A DNA stretch of 64,000 nt from Conoideocrella luteorostrata. Lineage: Eukaryota > Ascomycota > Sordariomycetes > Hypocreales > Clavicipitaceae. Made by a program: the position numbers and the translations under genes. The stretch spans positions 124,001 to 188,000 of the forward strand of contig JASWJB010000016.1 in the NCBI GenBank assembly GCA_032433595.1, given 5' to 3'. This document shows, one piece after another, positions 12,857 through 23,454 of this stretch (its first letter is position 1; the number at the start of each line of letters is the position of its first letter). The notes under the pieces are model-generated. The model was not told the DNA's origin, searched no databases, and saw only the letters and a list, made by a program, of their open reading frames with translations.

Positions 12857-14021
12857 CGTGGCCTTTGTTGAGGATAGGTTCCGGTGTCGAGATGGAGGCC
12901 AGGCGTACGGAATACCGGACTGTTCAGTTAATATCGCGCCGATGAGAGATTCTCAAAGGGAGTGTTTGGTGTTGTATTTTCGTGTGACTAGAACCTCCGT
13001 GTGGCTGTCCTGGCTCAAGTCCTTTTAAATGCGCTGATGTCGTTCAAATGACACTCGTCCGGTCCAACTCTCACCGTATCAGACCCGTCTACTCATGAAA
13101 ATACGGCATGACGGCGTCTCCACTCGGCAGCTCCGCGTGGGAAGAAGGCGGCGGCGGCGGCGGCGGCGGCGGCGGGACTTCCTCAGCAGGTTAGCTTGGA
13201 TGAGGGCTGGTTGGGAAGATGTTCCGGTTGATGTTTTTCTCGTACTTCCGGGATGTGAATCGGTTAATAAGTGTTAGGTGAAATTCGATTATCATGTTTC
13301 TGTTGGTTATTTCGGTAGGAAACCCGGGTTTGTGACGTATGGGATTCCCTGCAGCTGTGAGCTGTGAGAGGCAGGCTCGCGCATAGATAGATAACAGACC
13401 CGTCGCAAGCTACCCTACACCACGAAAGGAAAGGGCACGCATGAAGCCAGCATTTAAGGTTAACTAACTGACTACCTAAGTAGCAAGCTGACTGGTTCGG
13501 AAATTGGGTAGTAAGCCGAAATAGGATGTGGAATTACGTTGTCTGGCGATTGTCCGCGCTGGACTGCAACAGGAGTCGAGTCTCTTTCAACCCCCAAGAA
13601 AGAGACAGTTGACAAGTGCCGGCAAGATGTTGACGTCTCCACCACAATGGACTTCTAAGAGACGGTGCGCTCGGTGGATCAGCATCACGTTAATTTCGTC
13701 CGTTCGGGATAAAGTATTCGGTCGAAAATTCTAAGAGTGGTCTGATCATACTGTTAATGGATGTTCAAATACATACAGGCACTTGTAGTTTGAATTATAT
13801 CCTATTAGAAAGCATGGCCGTGGGCAATTGACGTGACATGACATGATAGTAACCCACAATCACAGCCCACACGATCCACACTCGACCGAAAAAGCTGGCC
13901 AATCTGGTGAGTTGCAGTTAGAAGCTTACAGTAAACATCGACCCAAGGGTCACCGCCCTCATCTTTTAGGACCAACTTGCCAAGCCCGTCGTCGGCTGGC
14001 ATCCAGACAGTATTTATTGAC
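12857..14021. other. Divergent intergenic region (GPP1-like / KEL3)
   Basis: About 1.16 kb between two divergent starts. It holds the (GGC)9 microsatellite at 13147-13173 and a CCAAT-like box GGCCAATCTG at 13897-13906, about 120 bp before the KEL3 start. I see no gene. Confidence 0.6.
13147..13173. repeat. (GGC)9 microsatellite
   Basis: Nine uninterrupted GGC triplets in the upstream region of the GPP1-like gene. It could sit in a leader or promoter and does not fall in any supported coding sequence. Confidence 0.9.
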
Positions 14022-16474
14022 ATGGCAAAGGATAAGAAGAAAGGATCGGAGGCCAAAAAGGCCAAAAAGGTACGTCTTTTCTCCAAACGTAGTCCACCTC
14101 TTTATGCTTGCCGATTAATTGCCCCTCCATGCCCCTCATCTCATGCCAACGCATGTCGTGTGAGGGGGTTAACAAAAAAGTTTTTTTTTCTTTCTCTTAA
14201 ACTGACCTCGAAAGATAGGCCGAAAAGGCGGCTAAGCAGGCGACCAAGGGAGAGAAAAAGGCCAAGAACAAAGCGGCCAAGATTGACGGCAGTGATGTCG
14301 AAGACGTGGACCTGGATGAGGTCCTCGAGGAGTATCGCCGCCAACAGGAGCAATTCCTTAAAGTCACGGAGACTGTGTGCGATGCGCCCCCGAGGCCAAG
14401 AGCTGCTTCTACGTTGATGGCTTCGCCGACTGATACTAATAATCTGCTATTGTTTGGCGGGGAATACTTCAATGGCTCACTGGCGCAGTTCTACAACGAC
14501 TTGCACATCTACTACATCAATCGTGATGAGTGGCGCTGCGTCACGTCCCCAAATGCGCCTCTACCTCGTTCTGGACATGCGTGGACGCGCGCCTCGAATC
14601 CCAACTATGTATACCTCTTTGGAGGCGAATTCTCTTCCCCCAAGCAAGGCACTTTCCACCACTACTCTGACTTTTGGAGGCTGGAGCCTGCGACGAGAGA
14701 GTGGACCAAGATTGAAGCAAAGGGCAAGGATAAGAGCCCTCCGGCGCGAAGCGGCCATCGCATGACGTACTGGAAGCAGTTTGTTATTCTATTTGGAGGA
14801 TTCCAGGATACTTCAAACCAGACCAAGTACCTGGCTGATTTGTGGATTTTCGACACCGTCAACTTCGTCTGGCATTGCCCGACGCTGCCGCAGGCGCAAC
14901 TCAAGCCCGATGCCCGTTCGTCTTTTACCATGCTGCCGTGTGAGCAAGGCGCGGTTCTCTATGGAGGCTACTCCAGGGTGAAGGCGACTGTGGCGCTGAA
15001 GAAGAAGACAGGCAAGGGGTCAAGCCAGGGACAAAAGAATGTGTTGATCCCGAAAGTCCACGACGACTGCTTCTTCTTGCGGATGGTCTTACCGCCCAGC
15101 GAAGCATCTCCCAACACCCTCCCTACAGTGAGGTGGGAGAGGCGAAAGAAGCCGGCCAATTCGCCGAACCCCTCCCGTGCGGGTGCGACAATGACCTGGC
15201 ACAAGGGACGCGGGATCCTTTTCGGCGGCGTGCACGATATTGAGCAGAGCGAGGAGGGCATGGATAGCGAGTTTTTCAACCAAATATTCGCATGGAATAT
15301 TGAACGCAACAGATTCATGCCTCTCGGCCTGCGCAAACCGCGCCAGCAGAAAAAGGTCGCGGTGGACCAGCAACGGGTCGGCCGTCGTGGGAGGGCGCAA
15401 GCCAACGAGGATGAGCTTCTTCGACAACTGGCTGCTCTTGAAACAGGGGCGTCACTAGACGATGCTGATGGCATTGAAATTGAGCAAAAGGAGACAGCAG
15501 CAGATGACGATGAAAAGCCCACTAGGGAGATGCCAGTAACAATGGAGCCACCTCATGTCCGATTCAATGCCCAGTTGACTGTCCAAGACGATGTCCTCTA
15601 TATTTACGGAGGCACCTTTGAGAAGGGAGACCGAGAGTTTACCTTTGATGACTTGTATGCCATTGATTTGAGTAAGCTGGACGGGTGTAAGGAGATATTT
15701 AACCGGCCAGTGGAGGATTGGATTGTGCGTGCTCCCCTTCCCCCCTCCTCCCCCTTTTGGCTGTCGTTTTACTTTTACATGCTCAGTGGTCGGTCATGTT
15801 TGTTGTTTTTTTTTCTCTTTTCTGCTTCTAACAGCAGCAACTGCAGGAGTCTGAAGATGAGGACGACGAGGACGACGATGAAGATGAATACGACGAGGAT
15901 GACGAGGAAGACGAAGATGACGAGGACGAAGATCAGGAAGGCCGTGGCGCCGAACAGCCTCAAACCCCCAGCAAGCGCAAGAAGCAACAAGACGTCTCAT
16001 CCGACACCGCATCGGAAGCACCATCCACACCATCCGAAGACGAGGACACAGACACAACAGCCACATCTGTGGATGATGGTCTTCCCCACCCAAGAGTCAG
16101 TTTTCTATCCGCCCTACAACGTTCTTCCTTCCCCTCCCCCTTCTCCCTGTTGTTGCTGCTGGGAGTTCCACTAACAAACAAACAAACCATTGCAGCCATT
16201 CGAATCTCGGCGCGAATTCTTTGTCCGCACATCTGCTGAATGGCAGGAAATCCTGATGACGAGCCTCCGTTGGAAGAACATCCAGCCGGAGACGCTGGCC
16301 ATCAAGGAAATCAAGGCCAAGGCGTTTGAGCTGAGCGAGGAGAAGTGGTGGGACAGCCGGGAGGAGATTACGGCCTTGGAGGAGGCCCAGGAGGCAGCTG
16401 GTATTCAGGAGGTTGTCAGCTTGGCGGAGAGAGGGGATGGTGGTGCGGCGGGTGGTGGTGCGAGGAGGAGATGA
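14022..16474 (+). CDS. KEL3: Kelch-repeat protein, Kel3/KLHDC4 family
   Basis: Four exons (14022-14069, 14219-15724, 15835-16095, 16196-16474) give 697 residues, all joins in phase 0. The N-terminus is a Lys/Ala-rich basic stretch, then an acidic linker, then kelch blades visible as repeated LLFGGEYF, YLFGGEFS, ILFGGFQD, AVLYGGYS, ILFGGVHD and LYIYGGTF motifs with the usual spaced Tyr/Trp. Exon 3 encodes a very acidic low-complexity run (Asp/Glu-rich, about residues 519-545), followed by a C-terminal PFESRREFFVRTSAEW motif characteristic of KLHDC4 relatives. The role of yeast Kel3 is poorly defined; the fold suggests a protein-binding propeller, and the charged tails suggest a nucleolar or ribosome-related partner (inference). 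The exon 3 acceptor could also be three bases downstream (15838). The donor GTCAGT after 16095 is slightly unusual. Confidence 0.93.
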
Positions 16475-16980
16475 TCTGGATAAGATATGGTATTATGAAT
16501 CGGGGGACAAGGGAGGAAGAAATCCCGCAATGGAATCACGGGGACATGTACTCCGGCATGTAGTCGTCGTCCATCTACATTGAGAGCATCACGTAGTTCT
16601 TGACGCGACATTTTATAGCAACGCCATGCTCGAGCAGCAGGCTATATTCGTCTTCATCCCTGGTTACTGTACAGCCAGCCCTAACTATACTGTAACACAC
16701 ACAATTCATGCCCTCAACTCCTCATACCACCACGACCAACACCAACCCACACCAACACCAACACCAACATCAACACTAACACATCACCACCCGAGCGCCT
16801 CACCATCACAAATAATCAACACCCATCAACACCCATCATCGCCAAACTCCAAACCCCGTCCCAACCCTCATCCTACGTCCCACGCCCCTTCCCCAGATCC
16901 TCCTCCACGACCCCCTCGGCCGACCACCCGATCCCCTTCCCCCTCGTCCACAGCACCATCCCAGCCGCCCACTTCACCAG
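16475..16980. other. Intergenic with ACCAAC-type repeats
   Basis: The space between two convergent 3' ends carries a degenerate (ACCAAC)n tract at 16735-16779 and further CATCAACACC repeats to about 16845. A C-rich, low-complexity stretch follows. No gene seen. Confidence 0.6.
16735..16779. repeat. (ACCAAC)n microsatellite, imperfect
   Basis: About seven imperfect ACCAAC hexamers between two convergent genes. Confidence 0.75.
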
Positions 16981-17264
16981 TCAGGCAGGCTGCTTCGCCA
17001 TAGGAGGATACGTCTTGCCGTCCCTCTCGACCTTGGGCTCGCAAGCACATCTGTCCTGTGCGGCGATGCTGTCCATAACCATGGGGACGTGGCTCCCACA
17101 GCCCCACCATGTTGTTTTCTCTGTAATTATAAATCCCCATTAGCAATCTCATAATAACTAAAAGCATGTATTTTTTGGTCCCCCGGTGTCGCTGAAGAGG
17201 GCTAGCTGTTGCGGCGTAAGGTTCAGAACTCACTGCAGCTATCGCAGGATGCTTTTCTGCACAT
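16981..17264 (-). CDS. Small cysteine-rich protein, 56 residues
   Basis: Two exons on the minus strand, 17234-17264 and 16981-17120, with a 113-nt GTGAGT...ACAG intron. They join in phase to a 56-residue protein starting MCRKASCDSCKKTTWWGCG and ending KTYPPMAKQPA. Six cysteines (residues 2, 7, 10, 18, 35, 37) fall in CxxC, WWGCGSH and CxC contexts, which suggests a small zinc-binding fold. I recall similar short proteins with a KTTWWGCGSHV core in many ascomycetes, annotated as hypothetical, but I know no function. The gene is easy to miss because neither exon is a long frame, and a longer spurious frame (16868-17599) covers it in another phase. The join restores the Lys of CKKTTWW, which supports it. 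No signal peptide, so probably intracellular. Confidence 0.8.
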
Positions 17265-18179
17265 GTTGACGGGGACTTGAATTGAAATTGCGCTTGGCAG
17301 ATTTGGTATGTGGGGATGGTTTGCTTTCCTTTGCTCTGCGGAGAGTATACTAGGCGATGCTGGAGAATGAAGCACGTTGTGCAATGGGACAGCTTGCGGT
17401 TTTTTATGGATGCACAATGCCGGGCCAATTGGTGGGGGACGGTGACGGTAGTTACGGGCCGCCATCGCGGTCTGGTCGGCGATCCCGGTTGTGGTCGGCG
17501 ATATAGCCTCATAACCGCAAGCTTCGGCAACGACATCAGGAAGACAAACCTCCATCTGCAGAGCCTCTGTACTGTACATACTATAGCATAGCGTAGCATA
17601 TCATATCATATCATAGCATAGTTATTACTGTAGTATGATTTGACTATGCTTGATGGCATTAGGCGCTGTTTGTACATCAGAATTACTCTTACCCTCATGT
17701 TGAAAATGTTCGAGCGACACGGCGTGGCGGTATTGCAACCGGCTATCATCCGATTAATTTGGATGGGTCAGTTGATTTGAGCCAGAGTTCAACTCCGACG
17801 AAGAAGCCCCAACTCTGCTTCTGCACTCTGCGTTGATGTGGCTGCAAAGTCAATTGCGAAGTTTATTGCACGCCAGCAGCATTCTGCGGCTTTAACAGTT
17901 TATAACCTGACTCACACCGCGCGGCATGGCGCGAGTCTATAACTCTGAATGTTCTCCGGTAGGGCACAATCGGTATGTAGTGTGTTGTATCACATATGCG
18001 ATGACCGTTTATACTATACTGCCTCGGCGCCAATGATGTAAAAATCCAAACAAAGACATGCTGCTCAAAGAAATACCTAGGTAAATCCAAATAAGCCGCC
18101 GCGTTGGTGTATCAACGTTGCTAAAACAAAAATTCAAAATTCATTATCCAATGCGCCTGCAACAGGTAGTACCGCCGGC
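17265..18179. other. Intergenic, no gene seen
   Basis: About 915 bp. The only structure seen is a CATAT/CATAG pentanucleotide repeat at 17583-17621. Nothing protein-like on either strand. Confidence 0.6.
17583..17621. repeat. CATAT/CATAG pentanucleotide repeat
   Basis: About eight imperfect 5-bp units (atagc, gtagc, atatc) in non-coding DNA upstream of the small Cys-rich gene. Confidence 0.75.
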
Positions 18180-19121
18180 TCATGTCTCAGTTCCATTTTG
18201 CTCGGATTTTTTCTGCTTCAGTAGTACCTCGCTCTCAGCAATGGCCCGGATCATGTTGAGTGCGAGCTCCCGACCCTGCGAAACAGATCGTTCCGACGCA
18301 TCACAAGGTACGTGGAAGAAGCAGACCTTCTTCGGTCTGCTCGCTTTCAGTAGATGCGACAAGCTGCAATAGTAGATCCAGTCACATAGAAATCGGCCGG
18401 GGTTTTCTGAAATACGCAAGTCTATATCCTTCTGTTCATGTTGCAATGGCGTCAGCATTGCTGGTCCACTCTCTGAAGCTGTCGATCTGATCTAACGCGA
18501 AGAACCAAGGGATTGTCTTACCGAGCTATGCGCCTGCCACCGTTTATGCACATCATCAATATCCAAATCTGAAATTATCTCATCGGGCTGATCATGCCAG
18601 ATCCAGTCCGGATCTTCTGGTTTTCCATACGTGCCTTCTTCAGGCAACTGCAAGTCGACGTCCACAATCCGATATCCTCTTCGATGTGCCCGGCGCTCTA
18701 TTTGGTAAAACGTCCGGGGACCGGTCATGCCAATGTGAATCACAGCATCAACATTGTATCCTTGATATGTATCCCAAAAGGAGGGCACAATATCGCGAAT
18801 AAACTTGTAATTAACTCGGAGCGGCTCGGGATGTACGAGAATCCGAACGGGAGGGAGTTCGACCGTGCCACGTGCGTTGGGGTATTTGGCCTGAAGCGGC
18901 GGCAGATATGGTGGCAGATCCTTGGCAATTTCCCATGACGGGTTTACAGGCCATTGAGGCCGAAAAGGCTGTCGCGTGGTCAGTAGGATGATACGTGCCG
19001 AGCTTTGCGTCATGTATGGGTTTCGTGTATTCCCTGTGTAGGACTGAGCGGAGGACGTAATTACCAGGAAGCCGGTGACGAGCACAACCAACTCTTGCGG
19101 ATCGTTGATTTGGGAACCCAT
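18180..19121 (-). CDS. Pyroglutamyl-peptidase I-like protein (C15 family)
   Basis: Three exons on the minus strand (19065-19121, 18522-18968, 18180-18431) give 251 residues with phase-0 joins. The family signatures are the N-terminal VLVTGF..PF..NPSWE segment, the Glu in FYQIERRAH (Glu110), the Cys in GRFLCDWIYY (Cys184) and the His in VCFFHVP (His208), matching the Glu-Cys-His triad of pyroglutamyl-peptidase I. Such enzymes remove N-terminal 5-oxoproline from peptides in the cytosol. At the exon 1/2 boundary the protein reads TGFLPF where relatives usually have Gly, Asp or Glu in place of Leu. Either this is a real substitution or the donor (GTAATT at 19064) is misplaced. The fungal members have an insertion between Glu and Cys, so activity is inferred, not shown. 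Confidence 0.88.
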
Positions 19122-19230
19122 GGTTTGCCGCCGGCAATTTGACCTCGATTTTATCTAAGGAATGTTAAAGTTGCTGAGAGCAAGGGCCAACCGAACTGTT
19201 GGGTCTCGGACTGCCGTTTGAGAGAGTTGC

Positions 19231-19374
19231 AGACCAACAGACCGGGACACCACCAACAGGCCGAGAGACCACCGAACAGACCGAGAGACCACCAACAGAT
19301 CGAGGGACCACCAGACTGAGAGACCACCAACAGACCGACAGACCAACAGACCAACAGACCAACCAACAAGCCAA
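19231..19374. repeat. Degenerate minisatellite, about 19-bp unit
   Basis: Five to six diverged copies of a unit like caacagaccgagagaccac, collapsing at the right end into shorter CCAACAGA repeats. Several overlapping minus-strand frames here read as repeated LVCWSVGLLV-like peptides; they are products of the repeat, not genes. It lies about 110 bp upstream of the peptidase start. Confidence 0.85.
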
Positions 19375-20116
19375 CGGAGCAATAGCCCAGTCTCGCTCGA
19401 CAGATTCTCAACGCCGATGGTGTGGCAGGGGCAAGACCGACGATTGATGAAGTTTACAAGTCAGGCGAGACAGGACAGGCAGCAGCAACCGCCGACAATT
19501 ACCGACAGAAAATACGGACTCGTTTGGAACGACTGTTGTCGGTACCATGTCCGTTCTGCAATCTTGACTGAATTTCAATGACGCCAAGCTGTGAACGAGA
19601 CCGCCTTGGAGAATGCAGGAACGTGGGGGTGCCCGCCTGGCCCCCGCTGCGCCCGGTAGGTGGGGTAGACAATGCGGCCGATTGTTTAAACATGCAGGCG
19701 GGCATGACGGGGGCAGCAGCTCCGCCAAGCACGTTCATCCCGCCTTCCTTATTCGGCAGAGTATGATGTTTGTCTTTCTGGTACTACTCCATATTGTTCT
19801 TGCTAGTTGACTAGCCACTCCGTACAGAATTACTAGTTTGAAGCGAGCAAACATGCCCTCCGCCTAGTAATTGTGCCATCAGGTGAGCATGTAAGCATGC
19901 GGTCATGGAACTTTTGGGACTGAAAGGAATCTCGGGACGGAGATCCTGGCACAATTCATAATGCCAAAAATACATTACAACTCTTCTCTTCAAAAGGTCA
20001 AACTGGCCGACCAAAATACACAGTGCGGCTGCATTCAAGTATGTAGGTTTACACATGTAAACACAGTACCAATTGAACCTGAGAGGCGACGCTGCCAACA
20101 GACCGTCTTCGTCCAC

Positions 20117-20122
20117 TATAAA
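20117..20122 (+). promoter_or_regulatory. TATA-like box of the amidase
   Basis: TATAAA within ccactataaagc, 87 bp before the amidase ATG, at a spacing plausible for a fungal core promoter with a short leader. Confidence 0.4.
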
Positions 20123-20208
20123 GCTGGCCGTCAAATCTTATCACCCTCGATCCTTGGATTCGTCTGGCCATCAACTAACTCCCTGATATACCCACATACT
20201 GACGTACA

Positions 20209-21861
20209 ATGATCATATCGTCGGTTCTCAAAGTCGCCCTCGGGGTGGCATGCTCGCTGCTGCCTCTCGGCACTGTGGCAAAGTCGCACCATGCCGGCTC
20301 GTTCCCATCTCTACTTGATGCTACGCTTGAAGAGCTGCGCCATGGCCTGGACTCCGGCATGTTCACCAGTGTCGAGCTGACAAAAGCCTATATTGCCCGA
20401 ATCAAGGAGGTCACCAATGATCTGAGACCAGTCAACACGATCAACCCCGATGCCTTGGCTATCGCCGCACAGATGGATTCTGCCAGAAAGGAGAACAGGC
20501 AGAATTGTAGGCCCTTGCACGGCATCCCGGTCCTCATCAAGGACAATATCGCGACGCTTGATAAGATGGACAACACCGCAGGATCTTACGCCTTTGTTGG
20601 TGCCATCCCAAGGGAAGAAAGCACCGTTGCTGCCAAGCTTCGAAAGGCGGGTGTCATCATTCTTGGAAAATCCAACTTGTCGCAGTGGGCAAACTGGAGG
20701 AGTCTTAATACGAGCAATGGATGGACATCGATTGGCGGCCAGACCAAGGGTGCCTACTTCCCTGGTCAGGATCCCTCTGGATCTTCTTCCGGCAGTGGTG
20801 TTGGCTCTTCCATTGGATTGGCGTGGGCCTCTCTGGGCACCGAAACCGATGGTTCCATCATTTCTCCCTCAAATGTCAACAATCTTGTCGGTATCAAACC
20901 CAGTGTGGGCCTCACGTCTAGATACATGGTTGTTCCCATCTCCGAGCACCAAGATTCCATCGGTCCTATGGCCAGAACCGTCAGGGATGCTGCGCACTTA
21001 CTGGCAGCTATCGCAGGTCCGGATGGGAAGGATAATTATACTTCAGCCATCCCTTTCGAGGACGGCAGGCTCCCCGACTATGTTGCGGCATGCAAAGAAG
21101 ATGGCCTACGAGGCAAGAGGCTGGGTGTGCCTCGATCATACAGGCTGTCGGACACCAACAATGAAGCCGACCCAATCCGGAAGGCGTTCAACGAAGCGCT
21201 GAAGACACTGCGCTCGGCTGGGGCCGTCGTTGTCGAGGATATCGACCTGCCCGGCGAAGATAAGGTCCACGGCCCTGAATATGAGGTGGTTCTTAATGGC
21301 GACTTCGTCATCGACATTCGCAAAGATTATATCGCGCATCTGAAAACGAACCCCTCCAACATCAACAACGTGAAACAGCTGCAAGACTTCACACGTAACC
21401 ACCCCAAGGAAGAGTACCCTGCAAGAGACACTACCATCTGGAATATTGGTCTGGAACTTGGGTTCGACAACACCTCTCCTCAATTCTGGGGAAACTACTC
21501 TCAGCAGCTATACAACGCAGGGCCATTGGGAATACTCGGTGCCCTCAAAAACCATTCTTTAGACGCCATTGTTGTACCTACCGATTTCATGCCCGCGAGC
21601 CCAGCTATCGTCGGTAGCCCTGTCATCACCGTACCCTTGGGCAGGAAACCCGATGGTACGCCGGTTACTAGAAACGCCTTTGGCAATCTGAATGCGACTG
21701 CGCCTAATATGCCGTTTGGTCTTGGCTTCGCGGGTGCGAGATTCGCCGAAGAGACTCTGATCGAGATTGCGTATGGGTTTGAGCAGAAGTCGAAAGTGCG
21801 CCAAAAGATCCGTCCCTATGTGAAGCCCAAGACGGAGTTGAAGGATGTAGTTTGCAGGTAA
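20209..21861 (+). CDS. Secreted amidase (amidase signature family)
   Basis: One uninterrupted frame of 550 residues. Residues 1-24 look like a signal peptide (hydrophobic core VALGVACSLLPLG), so the enzyme is probably secreted or vacuolar. The catalytic Ser-cisSer-Lys triad is in place: Lys111 in GIPVLIKDN, the Ser pair in GSSSGSG (about 192-194) and Ser216 in TDGSI. The Gly/Ser-rich signature and following segment match GatA-like amidases that hydrolyse carboxamides. It lacks any GatB/GatC partner nearby and carries a leader peptide, so it is not the mitochondrial tRNA amidotransferase. Substrate cannot be told from sequence. Possible N-glycosylation sites (NYT, NTS, NYS, NHS, NAT) fit an extracellular protein. 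A TATA-like box lies 87 bp upstream. Confidence 0.93.
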   Translation: MIISSVLKVALGVACSLLPLGTVAKSHHAGSFPSLLDATLEELRHGLDSGMFTSVELTKAYIARIKEVTNDLRPVNTINPDALAIAAQMDSARKENRQNCRPLHGIPVLIKDNIATLDKMDNTAGSYAFVGAIPREESTVAAKLRKAGVIILGKSNLSQWANWRSLNTSNGWTSIGGQTKGAYFPGQDPSGSSSGSGVGSSIGLAWASLGTETDGSIISPSNVNNLVGIKPSVGLTSRYMVVPISEHQDSIGPMARTVRDAAHLLAAIAGPDGKDNYTSAIPFEDGRLPDYVAACKEDGLRGKRLGVPRSYRLSDTNNEADPIRKAFNEALKTLRSAGAVVVEDIDLPGEDKVHGPEYEVVLNGDFVIDIRKDYIAHLKTNPSNINNVKQLQDFTRNHPKEEYPARDTTIWNIGLELGFDNTSPQFWGNYSQQLYNAGPLGILGALKNHSLDAIVVPTDFMPASPAIVGSPVITVPLGRKPDGTPVTRNAFGNLNATAPNMPFGLGFAGARFAEETLIEIAYGFEQKSKVRQKIRPYVKPKTELKDVVCR

Positions 21862-22486
21862 CATATGTCTTGTTAGTTGGCCTTTACTTTTTGGCCTTGC
21901 CCTAGATATGTTTTGACGTCGGACTACTTGCATCCTATGTATCATATTTGTGAGCGGCTCTGTACATAGGCAAAACACGATACCTATTAACTAAATATCA
22001 CATTGAACAATATTTATCTATACTTTGTGATTTTATTATACCTTGAAATATTATTAATACATGGATTTATATGTACTAGGCTAGGTTTTCCATAATAACC
22101 AATCATTGACCAGAAGAAGTTATTTTAAGCCTTCTACGCAATGACCGTCTACATTTGCTGCCTTTCAATATGCAGTATTAAGAATATTAACTCAAGATGG
22201 AAGGACTCTTTGCAATTCGTCCGACTTTGATACGTAAGTCGATATCCCTGAAATGCTTAATGAACGCCATATAAATCTAGGACTGGCGTGAAGCTCCGGG
22301 CTCAAGCTGCTGAAAAGTAAATATGTGTACAAGAAGCTACTTCATCATGAACATAGCCTTGGCGAGCCTGCTGCAGTCGTCTCTTTAAAAAAAGCCACAG
22401 TTCTGGGTAGAAACTCCGTCAGATAATACCACGCTCCCACCGTTTTTTTTTCAATTTCAAACCACGCCCTTGTCTCAATGTGGCGG
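21862..22486. other. AT-rich convergent intergenic
   Basis: About 625 bp between the 3' ends of the amidase and TGS1, clearly more AT-rich around 21960-22220 than its surroundings. No coding signal seen; it probably holds both 3' UTRs. Confidence 0.6.
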
Positions 22487-23454
22487 TCATTCAGAATCAC
22501 CACTACTCGGGATATACGCAACCATAGCCTTACTCGCTCCCTCCATACAATACTGCACAACATCCACTTTCTTACCATCCCCCGGCCCCAACCTCGCAAT
22601 CTGCCGGATGTCACTCGTTCTCGGCAAAAACAGCACATGATCCATACTCTTGTACGCAGAGTGCAACTTATCCAGATTATACGGCTGCATATTCCTCAGG
22701 TCAAACACCTCATCTGTGCTATACCCTGGGCCTCCCCACGGGGGACTGGCGAACAAGACCGTCTGGGAGGTGTCAATCCTTAAATCTGGGTGCAGCTCCT
22801 GGGGCCGGGATTTCAGGAGATCCAGATATTCGAAGCTGTCTGCGTGGATCCAGGTGATCAGCGAGGGGTCAACTTCGTACAGCTCTGCGTTGTTCTGGGC
22901 GCATGCCAGCGTTGATGGATCGCGCTCGATGGCGACGATGTGTTTCCAGCGTTGGCTCAGCGCAAAGGCGATAGTATTGCCGCCAGCTCCGGCGAATACA
23001 TCAATGAGGGTGTCTTTTGAGGAGTCTATACTCGTCATTTCTTTTGCGATTTGGCTGGAGGAGGAGGGGGAGAAGTGGATTATGGGTTAGTTTGCTGTGC
23101 AAAAAGTTGAGGCGCGTGCCAAAAAGAGAGAGCATTTGCAGGACTTACTTTGCGATCGGTTCTGGGGTTACGCCGAACCAAGCGTCGTCGGTCATGTATA
23201 TCCCTTCATCGTACCATGAAAATATGGAATATCTCTGAGAAAAGTATCTTTTTTTTTTAACGATTTAAAACCCCTCTGCATAAGTAGTTGGGAGGGTGTA
23301 AATGCGGCGGACAGACTCACTTTTGGATATCCCACGGCACTTGATGTTTGCCCTCGTAGTGCTTGCACTCGTCTGTAAGGGGAAATTTGTCTGCAGGCTC
23401 CAAGGCGTAGCTGGTTGATATTGTGGGAATGTGTGACTGCTGAGCGCTCCCCAT
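22487..23454 (-). CDS. TGS1: Trimethylguanosine synthase TGS1
   Basis: Three exons on the minus strand (23321-23454, 23149-23247, 22487-23054) give 266 residues. TGS1 converts the m7G cap of snRNAs, snoRNAs and telomerase RNA to 2,2,7-trimethylguanosine in the nucleus. Evidence: the DIQKYFSQRYSIFS and DEGIYMTDDAWFGVTPE segment that precedes the methyltransferase core, the AdoMet-binding LIDVFAGAGGNTIAFA (residues 94-109) and the active-site SPPWGGPGY (181-189). Intron 1 ends in a plain AAG (acceptor before 23247); the stronger-looking CAG a few bases on would delete or shift the conserved YFSQR segment, so I prefer AAG. One copy of the dispersed TACGGAGTA element lies 85 bp upstream of the start. 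Length matches compact fungal forms. Confidence 0.95.

Larger units (their letters stand above)
19122..20208. other. Divergent intergenic (peptidase / amidase)
   Basis: Contains a 19-bp minisatellite at 19231-19374 and a TATA-like box ahead of the amidase. The middle part (19400-19800) shows no convincing coding frame. Confidence 0.6.

Noticed and set aside
16868..17599. 243-codon minus-strand frame
   Set aside because: It overlaps the small Cys-rich gene in another phase and ends in a Gly-rich reading of a simple-sequence region.
19151..19447. Overlapping minus-strand frames rich in LVCWSVGLLV
   Set aside because: They are produced by the 19-bp minisatellite read in three frames.
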